Both the position numbers and the translations under genes were made by a program. Shown here piece by piece: positions 52,311 through 61,536 of a stretch of 64,000 nucleotides of DNA. Where the stretch lies: assembly GCA_036653535.1 (NCBI GenBank), contig JAVVTR010000006.1:21018-85017 (forward strand), written 5' to 3'. The stretch comes from JAVVTR01 sp036653535 (lineage in GTDB: Bacteria; Bacteroidota; Bacteroidia; Bacteroidales; P3). The first letter of the stretch is position 1. Each line of letters begins with the position of its first letter. Under the pieces are notes generated by a model that saw only the letters and a program-made list of their open reading frames with translations, did not search any database and was not told the DNA's origin.

Positions 52311-54104
52311 ATGGCTGAATTTAAAATGCACATATTGGTATGTGGGGGAACCGGTTGTAAGGCCTCGGAAAGTGCCGAAATTGTAAAAAATCTAAAAGAC
52401 GCTTTGCAAGAAAAGGGATTAGATAGAGAGGTTCAAGTGGTGCCTACGGGATGCTTTGGCTTTTGCGAAAAGGGGCCTATTGTAAAAATTATGCCCGATA
52501 ATACTTTTTATACTCGGGTTAAACCGGAAGATGCACAGGAAATTATAAACGAACATATTATCAAGGGGCGTAAAATTATACGCCTTTTATACGAAGATCC
52601 TGCCAAAGGAGAGCATATTTCCGACTCTAAACACATGGGATTTTATCGTAAGCAAATTCGAATAGCCCTAAGAAATTGTGGCTTTATTAATCCGGAGAGT
52701 ATCGATGAATATATTGCTCGCGATGGCTATGCAGCCTTAGCCAAAGCTCTTACAGAAATGACCCCCTTGGAAGTGATAGAGCTTATAAAAAAATCGGGTC
52801 TTAGAGGTAGAGGAGGAGCGGGTTTTCCCACCGGACTGAAATGGGATATTACCAGTAAATCGCAAGCCGATCAAAAATACGTGGTTTGTAATGCCGATGA
52901 AGGGGATCCTGGTGCTTTTATGGATAGATCTATTATGGAGGGGGATCCTAATTCCATTATTGAAGCCATGGCTATTTGTGGTTATTCTATTGGCGCCAGC
53001 AAAGGTTTGGTATATATACGCGCAGAATACCCTTTGGCTATTAATCGTTTGCTTACGGCTATAGGTCAAGCAAGAGAATATGGGCTTTTGGGCAATAATA
53101 TATTAGGAAGTAAGTTCTGTTTTGATATAGAAATTCGTTATGGAGCAGGAGCTTTTGTTTGTGGAGAAGAAACGGCTTTAATTCATTCTATGGAAGGTAA
53201 GAGAGGGGAACCAACCCTAAAACCGCCATTTCCATCGGTAAGTGGATATAAGGGAAAACCAACCAATGTAAACAATGTAGAAACCTTTGCTAATGTTCCG
53301 GTTATTATTAATAAAGGTCCGGAATGGTTTTCTTCTATTGGATCGGAGAAATCGAAAGGAACTAAAGTCTTTGCTTTAGCCGGGAAAATTAATAATGTAG
53401 GTTTAATAGAAGTGCCCATGGGTATTACGCTTCGGGAAATTATTTATGAAATTGGAGGCGGAATAAAAAATGGGAAAAAATTTAAAGCGGTGCAAACCGG
53501 AGGACCTTCCGGAGGTTGTCTTACCGAAAAGCACTTAGATACCCCTATTGATTACGAGCATCTTACCGCAGCAGGATCCATGATGGGTTCAGGGGGTATG
53601 ATTGTTATGGATGAAGACGATTGTATGGTATCGGTATCTAAATTCTATTTAGATTTCACCATGGAGGAATCTTGCGGGAAATGTACTCCATGTAGAGTGG
53701 GAAATAAGCGTTTATACGAAATATTAGATAAAATAACTAAGGGCAAGGGAAGCATGGAAGACTTGTATCGGCTTAAGAATTTAGGCACGGTTATCAAGGA
53801 TACGGCTCTTTGTGGCTTAGGTCAAAGTTCTCCTAATCCTGTTCTTTCTACTCTAAATAATTTTTGGGACGAATATGTGGAACACGTTACAGAATCGAAA
53901 TGTAGAGCAGGACGCTGTAAGGCTTTAATGCGTTATGAAATAAAACAGGATGATTGTGTGGGCTGTACTGCTTGTGCAAGAAATTGTCCTGTAAATGCTA
54001 TTTTAGGAGAGAAAAAACAGCCACATAAAATCAACCAAGACCTTTGTATTAAATGTGGAACTTGTATAGAAAAATGCAAGTTTAATGCCATTATGATTAA
54101 ATAA
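52311..54104 (+). CDS. hydB: NADH-binding subunit of the [FeFe] hydrogenase (NuoF/HydB-like)
   Basis: This 597-residue flavoprotein accepts or donates electrons at NAD(H). Order of domains: an N-terminal thioredoxin-like [2Fe-2S] domain (CGGTGCKASESAEI; TGCFGFCEKGP); a NuoF core with the FMN/NADH site (GLRGRGGAGFPTGLKW and NADEGDPGAFMDRS); a [4Fe-4S] site in ESCGKCTPCRVG near residue 453; and a C-terminal two-cluster ferredoxin (CVGCTACARNCPVNAI, CIKCGTCIEKCKFNAI). This is the HydB layout of electron-bifurcating hydrogenases. It is followed 12 bp later by hydA. Confidence 0.93.
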   Translation: MAEFKMHILVCGGTGCKASESAEIVKNLKDALQEKGLDREVQVVPTGCFGFCEKGPIVKIMPDNTFYTRVKPEDAQEIINEHIIKGRKIIRLLYEDPAKGEHISDSKHMGFYRKQIRIALRNCGFINPESIDEYIARDGYAALAKALTEMTPLEVIELIKKSGLRGRGGAGFPTGLKWDITSKSQADQKYVVCNADEGDPGAFMDRSIMEGDPNSIIEAMAICGYSIGASKGLVYIRAEYPLAINRLLTAIGQAREYGLLGNNILGSKFCFDIEIRYGAGAFVCGEETALIHSMEGKRGEPTLKPPFPSVSGYKGKPTNVNNVETFANVPVIINKGPEWFSSIGSEKSKGTKVFALAGKINNVGLIEVPMGITLREIIYEIGGGIKNGKKFKAVQTGGPSGGCLTEKHLDTPIDYEHLTAAGSMMGSGGMIVMDEDDCMVSVSKFYLDFTMEESCGKCTPCRVGNKRLYEILDKITKGKGSMEDLYRLKNLGTVIKDTALCGLGQSSPNPVLSTLNNFWDEYVEHVTESKCRAGRCKALMRYEIKQDDCVGCTACARNCPVNAILGEKKQPHKINQDLCIKCGTCIEKCKFNAIMIK

Positions 54105-54116
54105 TTTTCGTAGAAT

Positions 54117-55889
54117 ATGGAAATGATAAAATTAACTATAGATAACCGTGAAATTACGGTTTCCAAAGGAATTACCATTTTAGAAGCGGCTAAGCAAATA
54201 GGAATAGAAATTCCTACTTTATGCTATTATCGTTTGGAAGATCTTAAGATAGAAAACAAACCTGGAGGATGTAGAGTGTGTGTGGTAGAAGTGGAAGGAC
54301 GTCGCAATTTGGCTCCGGCTTGTTCTACCAATTGTGAGGAAGGCATGAAAATTCATACCCACAATATACGCGTGCTAAATGCCAGGCGTACGGTAGTGGA
54401 ATTAATGCTATCCGATCATCCGTCCGATTGCTTAGTATGTGCCAAATCCGGCAATTGCGAACTACAAACATTAGCTCAAAAATTAGGAATAAGAGAAATA
54501 GCTTACAAGGGCGAACAATCTCATTATCGCAAAGATCTCTCTCCCTCTATTGTTCGGGATGTGGATAAATGTGTGATGTGTCGTCGTTGCGAAACCATGT
54601 GCAATGAAGTGCAAACGGTGGGCGCCTTATCGGCTGTGAATAGGGGCTTTATGGCTGTAGTTTCTCCTGCATTTGAAATGGATTTAGAAAAATCTCCTTG
54701 TACTTTTTGTGGACAATGTGTAACTGCATGTCCTACAGGCGCTTTGACAGAAGTGGACCATACTTCTAGGGTTATTTCTGCATTGGCCGATCCATCTAAA
54801 ACGGTTATTGTGCAAACAGCTCCTGCAGTAAGGGTGGCTTTAGGCGAAGAATTTGGCCTGGAACCTGGAACTATAGTTACTGGTAAATTAGCTTCTGCTT
54901 TGCGGCAATTGGGTTTTGATAAGGTTTTTGATACTGACTTTGCAGCGGATCTTACCATTATGGAGGAAGGTAGTGAACTTTTAGGTCGTTTAAGTGCATA
55001 TATGAAAGGCGACAAAAATGTAAAATTACCTATACTCACTTCTTGTTGTCCGGCATGGGTTAACTTTTTTGAATATAACTATCCCGATATGTTGGATGTT
55101 CCATCCTCGGCCAAGTCGCCACAGCAAATGTTTGGAGCTATCGCCAAAACTTATTTTGCTCAAAAAATGAATTTGAAGCGGGAAGATCTTATTGTGGTTT
55201 CTGTTATGCCTTGTTTGGCAAAAAAATATGAGTGTCAGCGGGATGAATTTAAAACCAATGGCAATCCAGATGTGGATATAGCTATTTCGACTAGAGAGTT
55301 GGCTCACCTGATAAAACAATCTAATATTGATTTTGTAAACTTAGAAGATTCTGATTTTGATAGACCTTTGGGTGAGTCTACCGGGGCTGCTGTTATATTT
55401 GGAGTAACGGGTGGAGTTATAGAAGCTGCTACTCGTACTGCTTACGAATTGTACACAGAAAAGAAATTGGATAAGGTGGAATTTACTTCCTTAAGAGGTT
55501 TAGAGGGGGTGCGTATTGCTACCGTGGATTTTGATGGAACCCCTATTCATATTGGTATTGCCCATGGATTGGGGAATGCTCGCCATTTATTGGATAGCAT
55601 TCGAGCTCATAAAATACAATTACATGCTATAGAAGTTATGGCTTGTCCTGGTGGTTGTATTGGTGGGGGCGGACAACCGTATCATCATGGAAAGATGGAA
55701 GTGCTTAGCCGTCGTGCAGAGGCTATTTATAGGGAAGATGAAAATAAGTCTATTCGTAAGTCTCACGAAAATGAGTATATTCAAAAATTATATGCAGAGT
55801 TTTTAGGACATCCTATGAGTGAAGTTGCGCATCATTTATTGCATACTAAATATTTTGATACCAGCGATTCCTTGGATATGAACGAATAA
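54117..55889 (+). CDS. hydA: [FeFe] hydrogenase catalytic subunit, group A
   Basis: HydA makes or uses H2 at the H-cluster. The 590 residues hold, in order: a plant-type [2Fe-2S] domain (CYYRLEDL, GGCRVCVVEVEG), a His/Cys [4Fe-4S] motif (DHPSDCLVCAKSGNCELQ), two [4Fe-4S] sites (CVMCRRCETMC, CTFCGQCVTACP), and the H-cluster motifs TSCCPAWV near residue 308, MPCLAKKYE near 363 and ACPGGCIGGGGQP near 508. All expected cysteines are present. The H-cluster needs HydE, HydF and HydG, which are not in the window. Confidence 0.96.
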   Translation: MEMIKLTIDNREITVSKGITILEAAKQIGIEIPTLCYYRLEDLKIENKPGGCRVCVVEVEGRRNLAPACSTNCEEGMKIHTHNIRVLNARRTVVELMLSDHPSDCLVCAKSGNCELQTLAQKLGIREIAYKGEQSHYRKDLSPSIVRDVDKCVMCRRCETMCNEVQTVGALSAVNRGFMAVVSPAFEMDLEKSPCTFCGQCVTACPTGALTEVDHTSRVISALADPSKTVIVQTAPAVRVALGEEFGLEPGTIVTGKLASALRQLGFDKVFDTDFAADLTIMEEGSELLGRLSAYMKGDKNVKLPILTSCCPAWVNFFEYNYPDMLDVPSSAKSPQQMFGAIAKTYFAQKMNLKREDLIVVSVMPCLAKKYECQRDEFKTNGNPDVDIAISTRELAHLIKQSNIDFVNLEDSDFDRPLGESTGAAVIFGVTGGVIEAATRTAYELYTEKKLDKVEFTSLRGLEGVRIATVDFDGTPIHIGIAHGLGNARHLLDSIRAHKIQLHAIEVMACPGGCIGGGGQPYHHGKMEVLSRRAEAIYREDENKSIRKSHENEYIQKLYAEFLGHPMSEVAHHLLHTKYFDTSDSLDMNE

Positions 55890-55955
55890 AACTTCGTGGT
55901 TGTGGGAAATGTATCCCAGCAACGTTTCGGTTCCAAACGTTAAAATTTAAATAAA

Positions 55956-56435
55956 ATGACAAAAAAAATAAAATTATCTGAGTGCAAAGTTAAAGCCATA
56001 AAGGAAATTTGCCAGTCGTATAATAATGAGAAAGGGGAGGTAATTGCTGTCTTGCATAAAGTGCAAGGTGCCTTAGGGTATTTACCGGAAGAAGTGCAGG
56101 AAGTGGTGGCACACGAATTAAATATTCCAGTAGCACATGTTTATGGTATTGTTACTTTTTATTCGTTTTTTTCCATGACTCCAAAGGGCGAACATCCGGT
56201 TTCTGTATGTATGGGAACGGCTTGCTATGTTCGTGGGGCAGAGAAAATTTTAGATGAATTTAAGCGTCAACTAAACATTAAAGTGGGAGAAACTTCTTCT
56301 GACGGTAAATTCTCTTTAAATTGTTTGCGTTGTGTTGGTGCCTGTGGTTTAGCGCCTGTAGCAATGATAGGCGATAAGGTTTATGGTCGCTTGACTCCCG
56401 ATCAAGTGAAAGAAATTGTTTCTGAATATAAATAA
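55956..56435 (+). CDS. hydC: NuoE/HydC-like [2Fe-2S] subunit of the hydrogenase
   Basis: The 159-residue NuoE-like protein has an N-terminal helical bundle (GEVIAVLHKVQGALGYLPEEVQ), the VYGIVTFYSFF segment, and four ligands for a [2Fe-2S] cluster: Cys in SVCMGTACYVRGA (two) and in LNCLRCVGACGLAPV. With HydB and HydA it completes the trimeric NADH/ferredoxin-linked enzyme. It is the last gene of the operon, 66 bp after hydA. Confidence 0.93.
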   Translation: MTKKIKLSECKVKAIKEICQSYNNEKGEVIAVLHKVQGALGYLPEEVQEVVAHELNIPVAHVYGIVTFYSFFSMTPKGEHPVSVCMGTACYVRGAEKILDEFKRQLNIKVGETSSDGKFSLNCLRCVGACGLAPVAMIGDKVYGRLTPDQVKEIVSEYK

Positions 56436-56468
56436 AAGATAAAAAAGGCTTTTGTTTAAGAAACGCTG

Positions 56469-56568
56469 GATATAAAACCGACTATTTCTTATCATTCCAT
56501 TACTACAAGCAATCTTGGTATATGCGTAATTGCTTATGGTTTAATAATGGAATAGTTGATTTTATATC
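56469..56568. repeat. 100-bp interrupted inverted repeat between hydC and marC
   Basis: Nested arms pair across the element: GATATAAAA/TTTTATATC at the ends (56469-56477, 56560-56568), ATTCCATTA/TAATGGAAT (56494-56502, 56545-56553) and AAGCAAT/ATTGCTT (56507-56513, 56529-56535). It could be an RNA hairpin, a transcription end point or a small inverted-repeat element. Confidence 0.6.
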
Positions 56569-56640
56569 TATTATGTTAATGAATTTTATAATTTCATTAG
56601 GTTTCTTCACTATCTTATATGCCTTTGTATAAAAAATCAG

Positions 56641-57258
56641 ATGGAAGAATTAGGTATTTTTGCTTTATCCGTTTTTGCGAGTTTATTCGCTATTATTAAT
56701 CCTATTGCTAACGTTCCTGTTTTTATGGGCCTTACTGCAGAAGCGGATTTAAAAACCAAAAGAAGGGTGGCCAAGGTGTCGACCCTTACTGCCTTTGTCA
56801 TAATCCTTGTATTTATTCTTTTAGGAAAATATATTTTTGGATTTTTTGGCATAACGGTTCCTGCCTTTAGAATTACGGGGGGATTATTATTGTTTTATGT
56901 CGGTTTCGAACTTTTACAATCTAAAAAATCGAAAATTCAAAACACTTCCGACAATAACTCTTCTTTCGATGAAAGTGTCGCTATATCGCCTATAGCCATT
57001 CCTATGCTATCCGGACCAGGAACTATTGTGGCGGCTATGAATTATTCGGCAGGACAAAACTACACCCATATTCTTATTATTGTATTAGTAACGGCTATAG
57101 TAATAGGTATAACCTATATTTCCTTTATTTTTGGGAATTACATCTTTAAGGCTTTAGGCAATAATATTATTTTGGTATTAGGAAAATTGATGGGGCTTAT
57201 TGTTGCTATACTTGGAACCACCATGGTGATAGATGGTATTAAAATGGCTTGTATATAA
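56641..57258 (+). CDS. MarC family membrane protein
   Basis: The 205-residue protein has six hydrophobic segments and the MarC signature NPIANVPVFMGLT near residue 20, followed by IPMLSGPGTIVAAM in the second half. MarC/YhcE-like proteins are integral membrane proteins of unclear transport function. A paralogue follows 154 bp downstream. Confidence 0.9.
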   Translation: MEELGIFALSVFASLFAIINPIANVPVFMGLTAEADLKTKRRVAKVSTLTAFVIILVFILLGKYIFGFFGITVPAFRITGGLLLFYVGFELLQSKKSKIQNTSDNNSSFDESVAISPIAIPMLSGPGTIVAAMNYSAGQNYTHILIIVLVTAIVIGITYISFIFGNYIFKALGNNIILVLGKLMGLIVAILGTTMVIDGIKMACI

Positions 57259-57412
57259 TTCCGTTAGGGAGGAATATGGCGTAGCCTATAGCTTGTAGTT
57301 GAATTCCGTTAAGTTTAGCCATAGATAGCAATGCTGTAGTTATAGAAAAATGGTGATCCGTGATCGTTGTTTTTTATAGAGGATCTTTTAGAAACTGTTT
57401 AAATTAAATTAC

Positions 57413-57994
57413 ATGGAAATATATTTCAGTTTTAAAGAGATTTTAAGTGCTTTCGTGGTGCTTTTTGCTATTATTGATATTACCGGTTCTATACCTATTG
57501 TTATAGATATAAATCAAAATAAAGGCGGAGCCAATGCTTTTCAAGCTTCTGCTATTTCCTTAGGTATACTTATTGCATTTCTTTTTTTGGGAGATGCCTT
57601 GTTGAGCTTGTTTGGTATTAATAGTTCCTCTTTTGCAGTAGCCGGATCTTTGGTTATTTTTGTATTGGCGATAGAGATGCTTTTTGGAGTAGAAATTTTT
57701 AAAAATGATGGTCCTAAAGGAATAGCCAATATTGTACCTTTGGTATTTCCTTTGATTGCGGGCCCAGGAACACTAACAGCACTACTATCTCTACGAGCAG
57801 AATACAATATCGTTAATATTATTGTTGCCGTTTTGCTAAATATGATAGTGGTTTTTATAGTTATTAAGAACGTTTATTGGGTGGAAAAAATATTAGGGAA
57901 GGGTGGTATTTATATATTACGCAAATTCTTTGGTGTTATTTTGTTGGCTATCTCTGTAAGGCTTTTTGCTAATAATTTCATGCACCTTATTTAA
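57413..57994 (+). CDS. MarC family membrane protein (second copy)
   Basis: This 193-residue paralogue has the same six-segment plan but an altered N-terminal motif, IDITGSIPIVIDI instead of NPxxxxPxF, and keeps VFPLIAGPGTLTALLSL. The two copies are divergent in sequence and probably arose from an old duplication; this shorter form is typical in Bacteroidota. Function is unknown. Confidence 0.87.
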   Translation: MEIYFSFKEILSAFVVLFAIIDITGSIPIVIDINQNKGGANAFQASAISLGILIAFLFLGDALLSLFGINSSSFAVAGSLVIFVLAIEMLFGVEIFKNDGPKGIANIVPLVFPLIAGPGTLTALLSLRAEYNIVNIIVAVLLNMIVVFIVIKNVYWVEKILGKGGIYILRKFFGVILLAISVRLFANNFMHLI

Positions 57995-58031
57995 AAAGAA
58001 GAAAGTGAAATAGGGATAAGGACGAAACATA

Positions 58032-58122
58032 GAATGAAGAAGATCCAATAAAAAAGCTTAGAAAGCCTTTCCTTCAAACATTTTGAAACCGAGAATGAAA
58101 CTAAGAATGAAGAAGTTCCAAT
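58032..58122. repeat. Pair of 18-bp direct repeats before the O-antigen ligase gene
   Basis: GAATGAAGAAGATCCAAT (58032-58049) and GAATGAAGAAGTTCCAAT (58105-58122) differ by one base and are 73 bp apart. Confidence 0.65.
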
Positions 58123-58158
58123 GGAAGTAAAGAAATAGGTCTAAAACAAAGAAAATAT

Positions 58159-59577
58159 ATGGTAAAATATCCTTTTTACATAGACCGCTTAATGCTATTT
58201 CTATGCTTGTGTTTGCCTTTTAGTATATCTGTTTTTATGCGCCCTGGTTTGGGAATGCAGTTTCTTTCTGAACCATTGTTAGTTCTTATAGGTTTATTAT
58301 TCTTTTTTAAGATTTTTGGAGAAAAATCAGGAGTAAAGGATCTTTTATTATGTCCTAATTGGGTTTGCTCAATGCAAAAGACAACGGTATCTACTATTTT
58401 GCTTTATTTGCCTTATTGGATATGGGCTTACTTAATTTGGCTCTTCGTAAGTGCTTCCTTTTCTCCCTTACCATGGATAGGCTTTAAAAGCGCCATTGCT
58501 CATAGTGTCTTTATTATTCCTGCTTTTTTTGTTTCCATAAGTTTGTTTCGTGAAAATCTCTTCTCTAAAAAAAATAAAACAGAAAAGTTCGTCCAAAAAA
58601 CCAATAGATTTTTTGATAGTTCGTGTTTAGCACAAAAGATGCTACTTTGCTTGGTGTTTTCTTCGGCATTAGTGGCAAGCTATACAATTATACACTATAT
58701 TTTCTTGCTTCCTCTCTCTATTGATAAAATTTTTTATATTTCACAGCCCTTCTTTAACGACCATACTCAGTTGGCTGCATGGCTATCTATGATGCTGCCT
58801 GTTTCTATTTTTTTTAGTTTTTATTATTCGGGCAGAAAATGGGTAAAAATATTTTGTATTATAGCCGTTTTTTTAATTTTGTTTGGAATTATAATAAGCC
58901 ATTGTCGTGCCTCTTGGCTCAGTTTATTCATAGCAGGAGTACTATTTTTGGCTTCCCAGTGGAAATTAAGTAGAAAAAAATGGATAGGAATTAGTGTAGT
59001 TTCTCTCTTGCTTCTATTCTTAGTTTTGAAACCGGTTTTACAATGGGGAGAAAGAGTAGGGGCAAGCAAATCCAATAATCCTATTACGAATTTATTGTCG
59101 CTTACGAATTGGTCAAAAGATGTGTCGAGCATGGAAAGATGTAATCGATGGAAATGTGCCTATAGAATTTGTAAGGATTTTCCTATTAGTGGTTCCGGCA
59201 TAGGAACCTATTCTTTCCTTTATGGACCCTATCAAAAAGAGGCGGAAATAACCGAGATTAGTACTTATAAAGGAGATGCAGGCAATGCACACAGTGAGTA
59301 TTTTACAGCTTTAAGCGAAACAGGAATTATAGGTGCTGGTATTTTTCTATGTATGACTTTCGTGGGTTTTCTCCTTGGCTATAGAGCATATAAAAAGCAA
59401 AGCAAGCCAAGTATGCAAAAATATATTCTAACAATACTTTTAAGTTTAACTACTTATTTTTCGCATGCTTTGGTTAACAATTTTTTAGATACCGATAAAC
59501 TTGCTTTTATTGTATTTTTCTTTCTATCCATTTTGTTTTTTGAATATCAGAAAAGCCAAATGGAAATAGAAAAATAA
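58159..59577 (+). CDS. O-antigen ligase family (Wzy_C) membrane protein
   Basis: The 472-residue protein has about 11-12 hydrophobic segments. The long periplasmic loop between late segments carries the family motifs: CRASWLSLFIAG before it and SGSGIGTYSFLYGPYQ...GNAHSEYFTALSETGIIG near residues 345-395, with the conserved His. O-antigen ligases and Wzy-type polymerases share this domain, so it may ligate surface polysaccharide to lipid A-core, polymerise O-units, or glycosylate proteins. No other polysaccharide gene is adjacent except lpxD. Confidence 0.82.
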   Translation: MVKYPFYIDRLMLFLCLCLPFSISVFMRPGLGMQFLSEPLLVLIGLLFFFKIFGEKSGVKDLLLCPNWVCSMQKTTVSTILLYLPYWIWAYLIWLFVSASFSPLPWIGFKSAIAHSVFIIPAFFVSISLFRENLFSKKNKTEKFVQKTNRFFDSSCLAQKMLLCLVFSSALVASYTIIHYIFLLPLSIDKIFYISQPFFNDHTQLAAWLSMMLPVSIFFSFYYSGRKWVKIFCIIAVFLILFGIIISHCRASWLSLFIAGVLFLASQWKLSRKKWIGISVVSLLLLFLVLKPVLQWGERVGASKSNNPITNLLSLTNWSKDVSSMERCNRWKCAYRICKDFPISGSGIGTYSFLYGPYQKEAEITEISTYKGDAGNAHSEYFTALSETGIIGAGIFLCMTFVGFLLGYRAYKKQSKPSMQKYILTILLSLTTYFSHALVNNFLDTDKLAFIVFFFLSILFFEYQKSQMEIEK

Positions 59578-59621
59578 TATTAGTATTTTTCAAAACGGAA
59601 TAAAAGATCAGAGAGACCTAC

Positions 59622-59674
59622 TTTTACAACCAAAAGCCCATTTATTATTGATAAATGGGCTTTTGGTTGTAAAA
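59622..59674. terminator. Strong bidirectional terminator
   Basis: A perfect 24-bp stem (59622-59645 with 59651-59674) around a five-base loop, with A-run and T-run at the two sides, lies between the convergent ligase and lpxD genes. Confidence 0.95.
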
Positions 59675-59684
59675 AAAATAAACT

Positions 59685-60620
59685 TTACTTCAATTTTTCT
59701 AATAAATCGGGAAGAGCACGCATGGCGGCTAATTCTCTCCATTTCTTGCGGGCCTCAATAGCTGGACACCCAAAATAAGCTTTGCCCCCTTCTAAAGATT
59801 TATCTACAGCAGAAGTAGCTAATACTACCGCTCCTTCTCCTATAACCAAATCTTTATTTATCATTACATTTCCCCAAAGCATTACGTGGTCTTTTATGGT
59901 GCTAACTCCAGCTACAGCACAGTGAGATCCTATTAAACAGTGTTTTCCTATATGAGTATCATGTCCTATTTGTACGAAATTATCTAATTTAGTTCCCTCT
60001 CCTATAATAGTATCTCCTGAAACGCCTTTATCTACGGCGCAAAGGGCTCCAATTTCCACATGGTCATGCAAAATGGTACGACCGGAAGATTCAAATTTGC
60101 GAAAACCTTTTTCTGTTCTTTGAAAATAATAAGCATCTCCACCAATAACGGCATTGGCTTGTATAATCACATGATCGCCAATTTCGGTATAATCATAAAT
60201 ACTAACATTGGCATGAATAATACAATTTCGTCCAATCTTAACATGGTTGCCAATAAAAACGTTGGGTTGTATAATACTTCCTTCTCCTATAGAAGCAGTA
60301 GGGCTAACAGCTGAACTACAAGGAATAAAAGGGCGAAAATGGAGGGTAAGCGCATTGAAATTTGCCATAGGATCGGAAGTAAATATAAGACATTTTCCCT
60401 GTGGACATTCTACGTCTTTTTTATTGATAAGAATAACAGAAGCTTTAGAATGAAGCGCTTTTTCGTAATATTTGGGATGATCTACAAAGGTAATATCACC
60501 GGGTTCTACCATGTGAACCTCATTCATTCCCGTGACGGGAAAATTAGGATCCCCCAAGATAATAACCTTTTCCATTAAGGCTGTAAGTTCTTTTAGCTTG
60601 TAAGTTTTTGTAAATTTCAT
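59685..60620 (-). CDS. lpxD: UDP-3-O-acylglucosamine N-acyltransferase (LpxD-like)
   Basis: LpxD adds the N-linked hydroxyacyl chain in lipid A synthesis. The N-terminal uridine-binding domain (residues 1-100) has EVHMVEPGDITFVDHPKYYEKAL. The left-handed beta helix follows: IGEGSIIQPNVFIGNHVKIG and so on, with FVQIGHDTHIGKHCLIGSHC near residue 218 containing the catalytic His. The length of 311 residues is shorter than typical E. coli LpxD (341). Bacteroidota often encode two LpxD-like proteins; this could be either. Confidence 0.85.
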   Translation of the reverse strand: MKFTKTYKLKELTALMEKVIILGDPNFPVTGMNEVHMVEPGDITFVDHPKYYEKALHSKASVILINKKDVECPQGKCLIFTSDPMANFNALTLHFRPFIPCSSAVSPTASIGEGSIIQPNVFIGNHVKIGRNCIIHANVSIYDYTEIGDHVIIQANAVIGGDAYYFQRTEKGFRKFESSGRTILHDHVEIGALCAVDKGVSGDTIIGEGTKLDNFVQIGHDTHIGKHCLIGSHCAVAGVSTIKDHVMLWGNVMINKDLVIGEGAVVLATSAVDKSLEGGKAYFGCPAIEARKKWRELAAMRALPDLLEKLK

Positions 60621-60781
60621 GTAACCTTATTTTAGGTTCTGCTAATTTGTTTTTACTAAAATAATTCTGCTTTAAGTTGGTATCAGCCGAATTAGAAGTT
60701 ATCGTTTCTTGGAACTATAAGGGAGTTTTAAAATACTTAAACTGAGATTATAGCAAGAAATGTTCGATTTTGTATTTTCTA

Positions 60782-61348
60782 CTAATCGTTAACCCTTTGA
60801 GAATAATCACCAGTACGGGTATCTACCCTTATTTTTTCTCCGGTATTAATAAAGAGAGGAACCTTGACGGTTGCTCCGGTATCGATAGTAGCTTCTTTTA
60901 GAGCGTTGGTTGCGGTATTTCCCTTTTCTCCAGGTTCCGTATAGGTAACTATAAAATCCATATAGGACGGAAGTTCACATATTAATGGAGATTCGGTTTC
61001 TGCGTGAACCAAAATTTCTGCCACACAACCTTCTTTTAAAAACTGGGGATTGGTGATCATAAATTCCTCAATAAGAATTTGTTCAAAGGTTTCTGTATGC
61101 ATAAAATTGTAGCCATTCTCGTCTTTGTACAAGAATTGATACGGACGACGTTCCACTCGCGCAGTATCTACTTTTACACCAGCAGGAAAAGTATTTTGAA
61201 GAACTCGACCATTACGAAGATTTTTTAGCTTTGTACGAACGAACGCAGCTCCTTTTCCGGGTTTAACATGCTGAAATTCGGTTATTTGCCAAAGTTCATT
61301 GTTGAATTTTATACAAAGTCCATTTTTAAAATCTGCAGTTGTTGCCAT
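60782..61348 (-). CDS. efp: Elongation factor P
   Basis: EF-P relieves ribosome stalling at polyproline. The 188-residue protein begins MATTADFKNGLCIKFN and has the KOW domain with the loop PGKG at residues 30-33 (Lys32 is the position modified in many bacteria), then FMHTETFEQI and two OB domains ending TGDYSQRVND. The frame extends upstream to 61411, but the promoter at 61409-61440 lies in that extension, so the ATG at 61348 was chosen. Confidence 0.97.
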   Translation of the reverse strand: MATTADFKNGLCIKFNNELWQITEFQHVKPGKGAAFVRTKLKNLRNGRVLQNTFPAGVKVDTARVERRPYQFLYKDENGYNFMHTETFEQILIEEFMITNPQFLKEGCVAEILVHAETESPLICELPSYMDFIVTYTEPGEKGNTATNALKEATIDTGATVKVPLFINTGEKIRVDTRTGDYSQRVND

Positions 61349-61408
61349 ATATATTTTTTTAATAAAGGCCTCCAAAGGAAAGTGCGGTGACCTCACACAA
61401 TAGGGGTG

Positions 61409-61440
61409 CAAAGGTATAAAAAAAGTTAGGTTTATGCAAA
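61409..61440 (-). promoter_or_regulatory. Bacteroidetes promoter for efp
   Basis: On the minus strand, TTTG (61437-61440), exactly 20 bases, then TACCTTTG (61409-61416). The leader is about 57 bases. Confidence 0.85.
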
Positions 61441-61536
61441 TTATACCATAGAAAGCTTAAGCCCTTTATTATATGATTTACTATGAAATAGAATAAAGTG
61501 GAGCTTGTCTGTTTGATATAGGTAGGGGATATGAGT

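Noticed and set aside
61349..61411. 21-residue N-terminal extension of EF-P
   Set aside because: It overlaps the consensus promoter and EF-P proteins begin at the chosen ATG.
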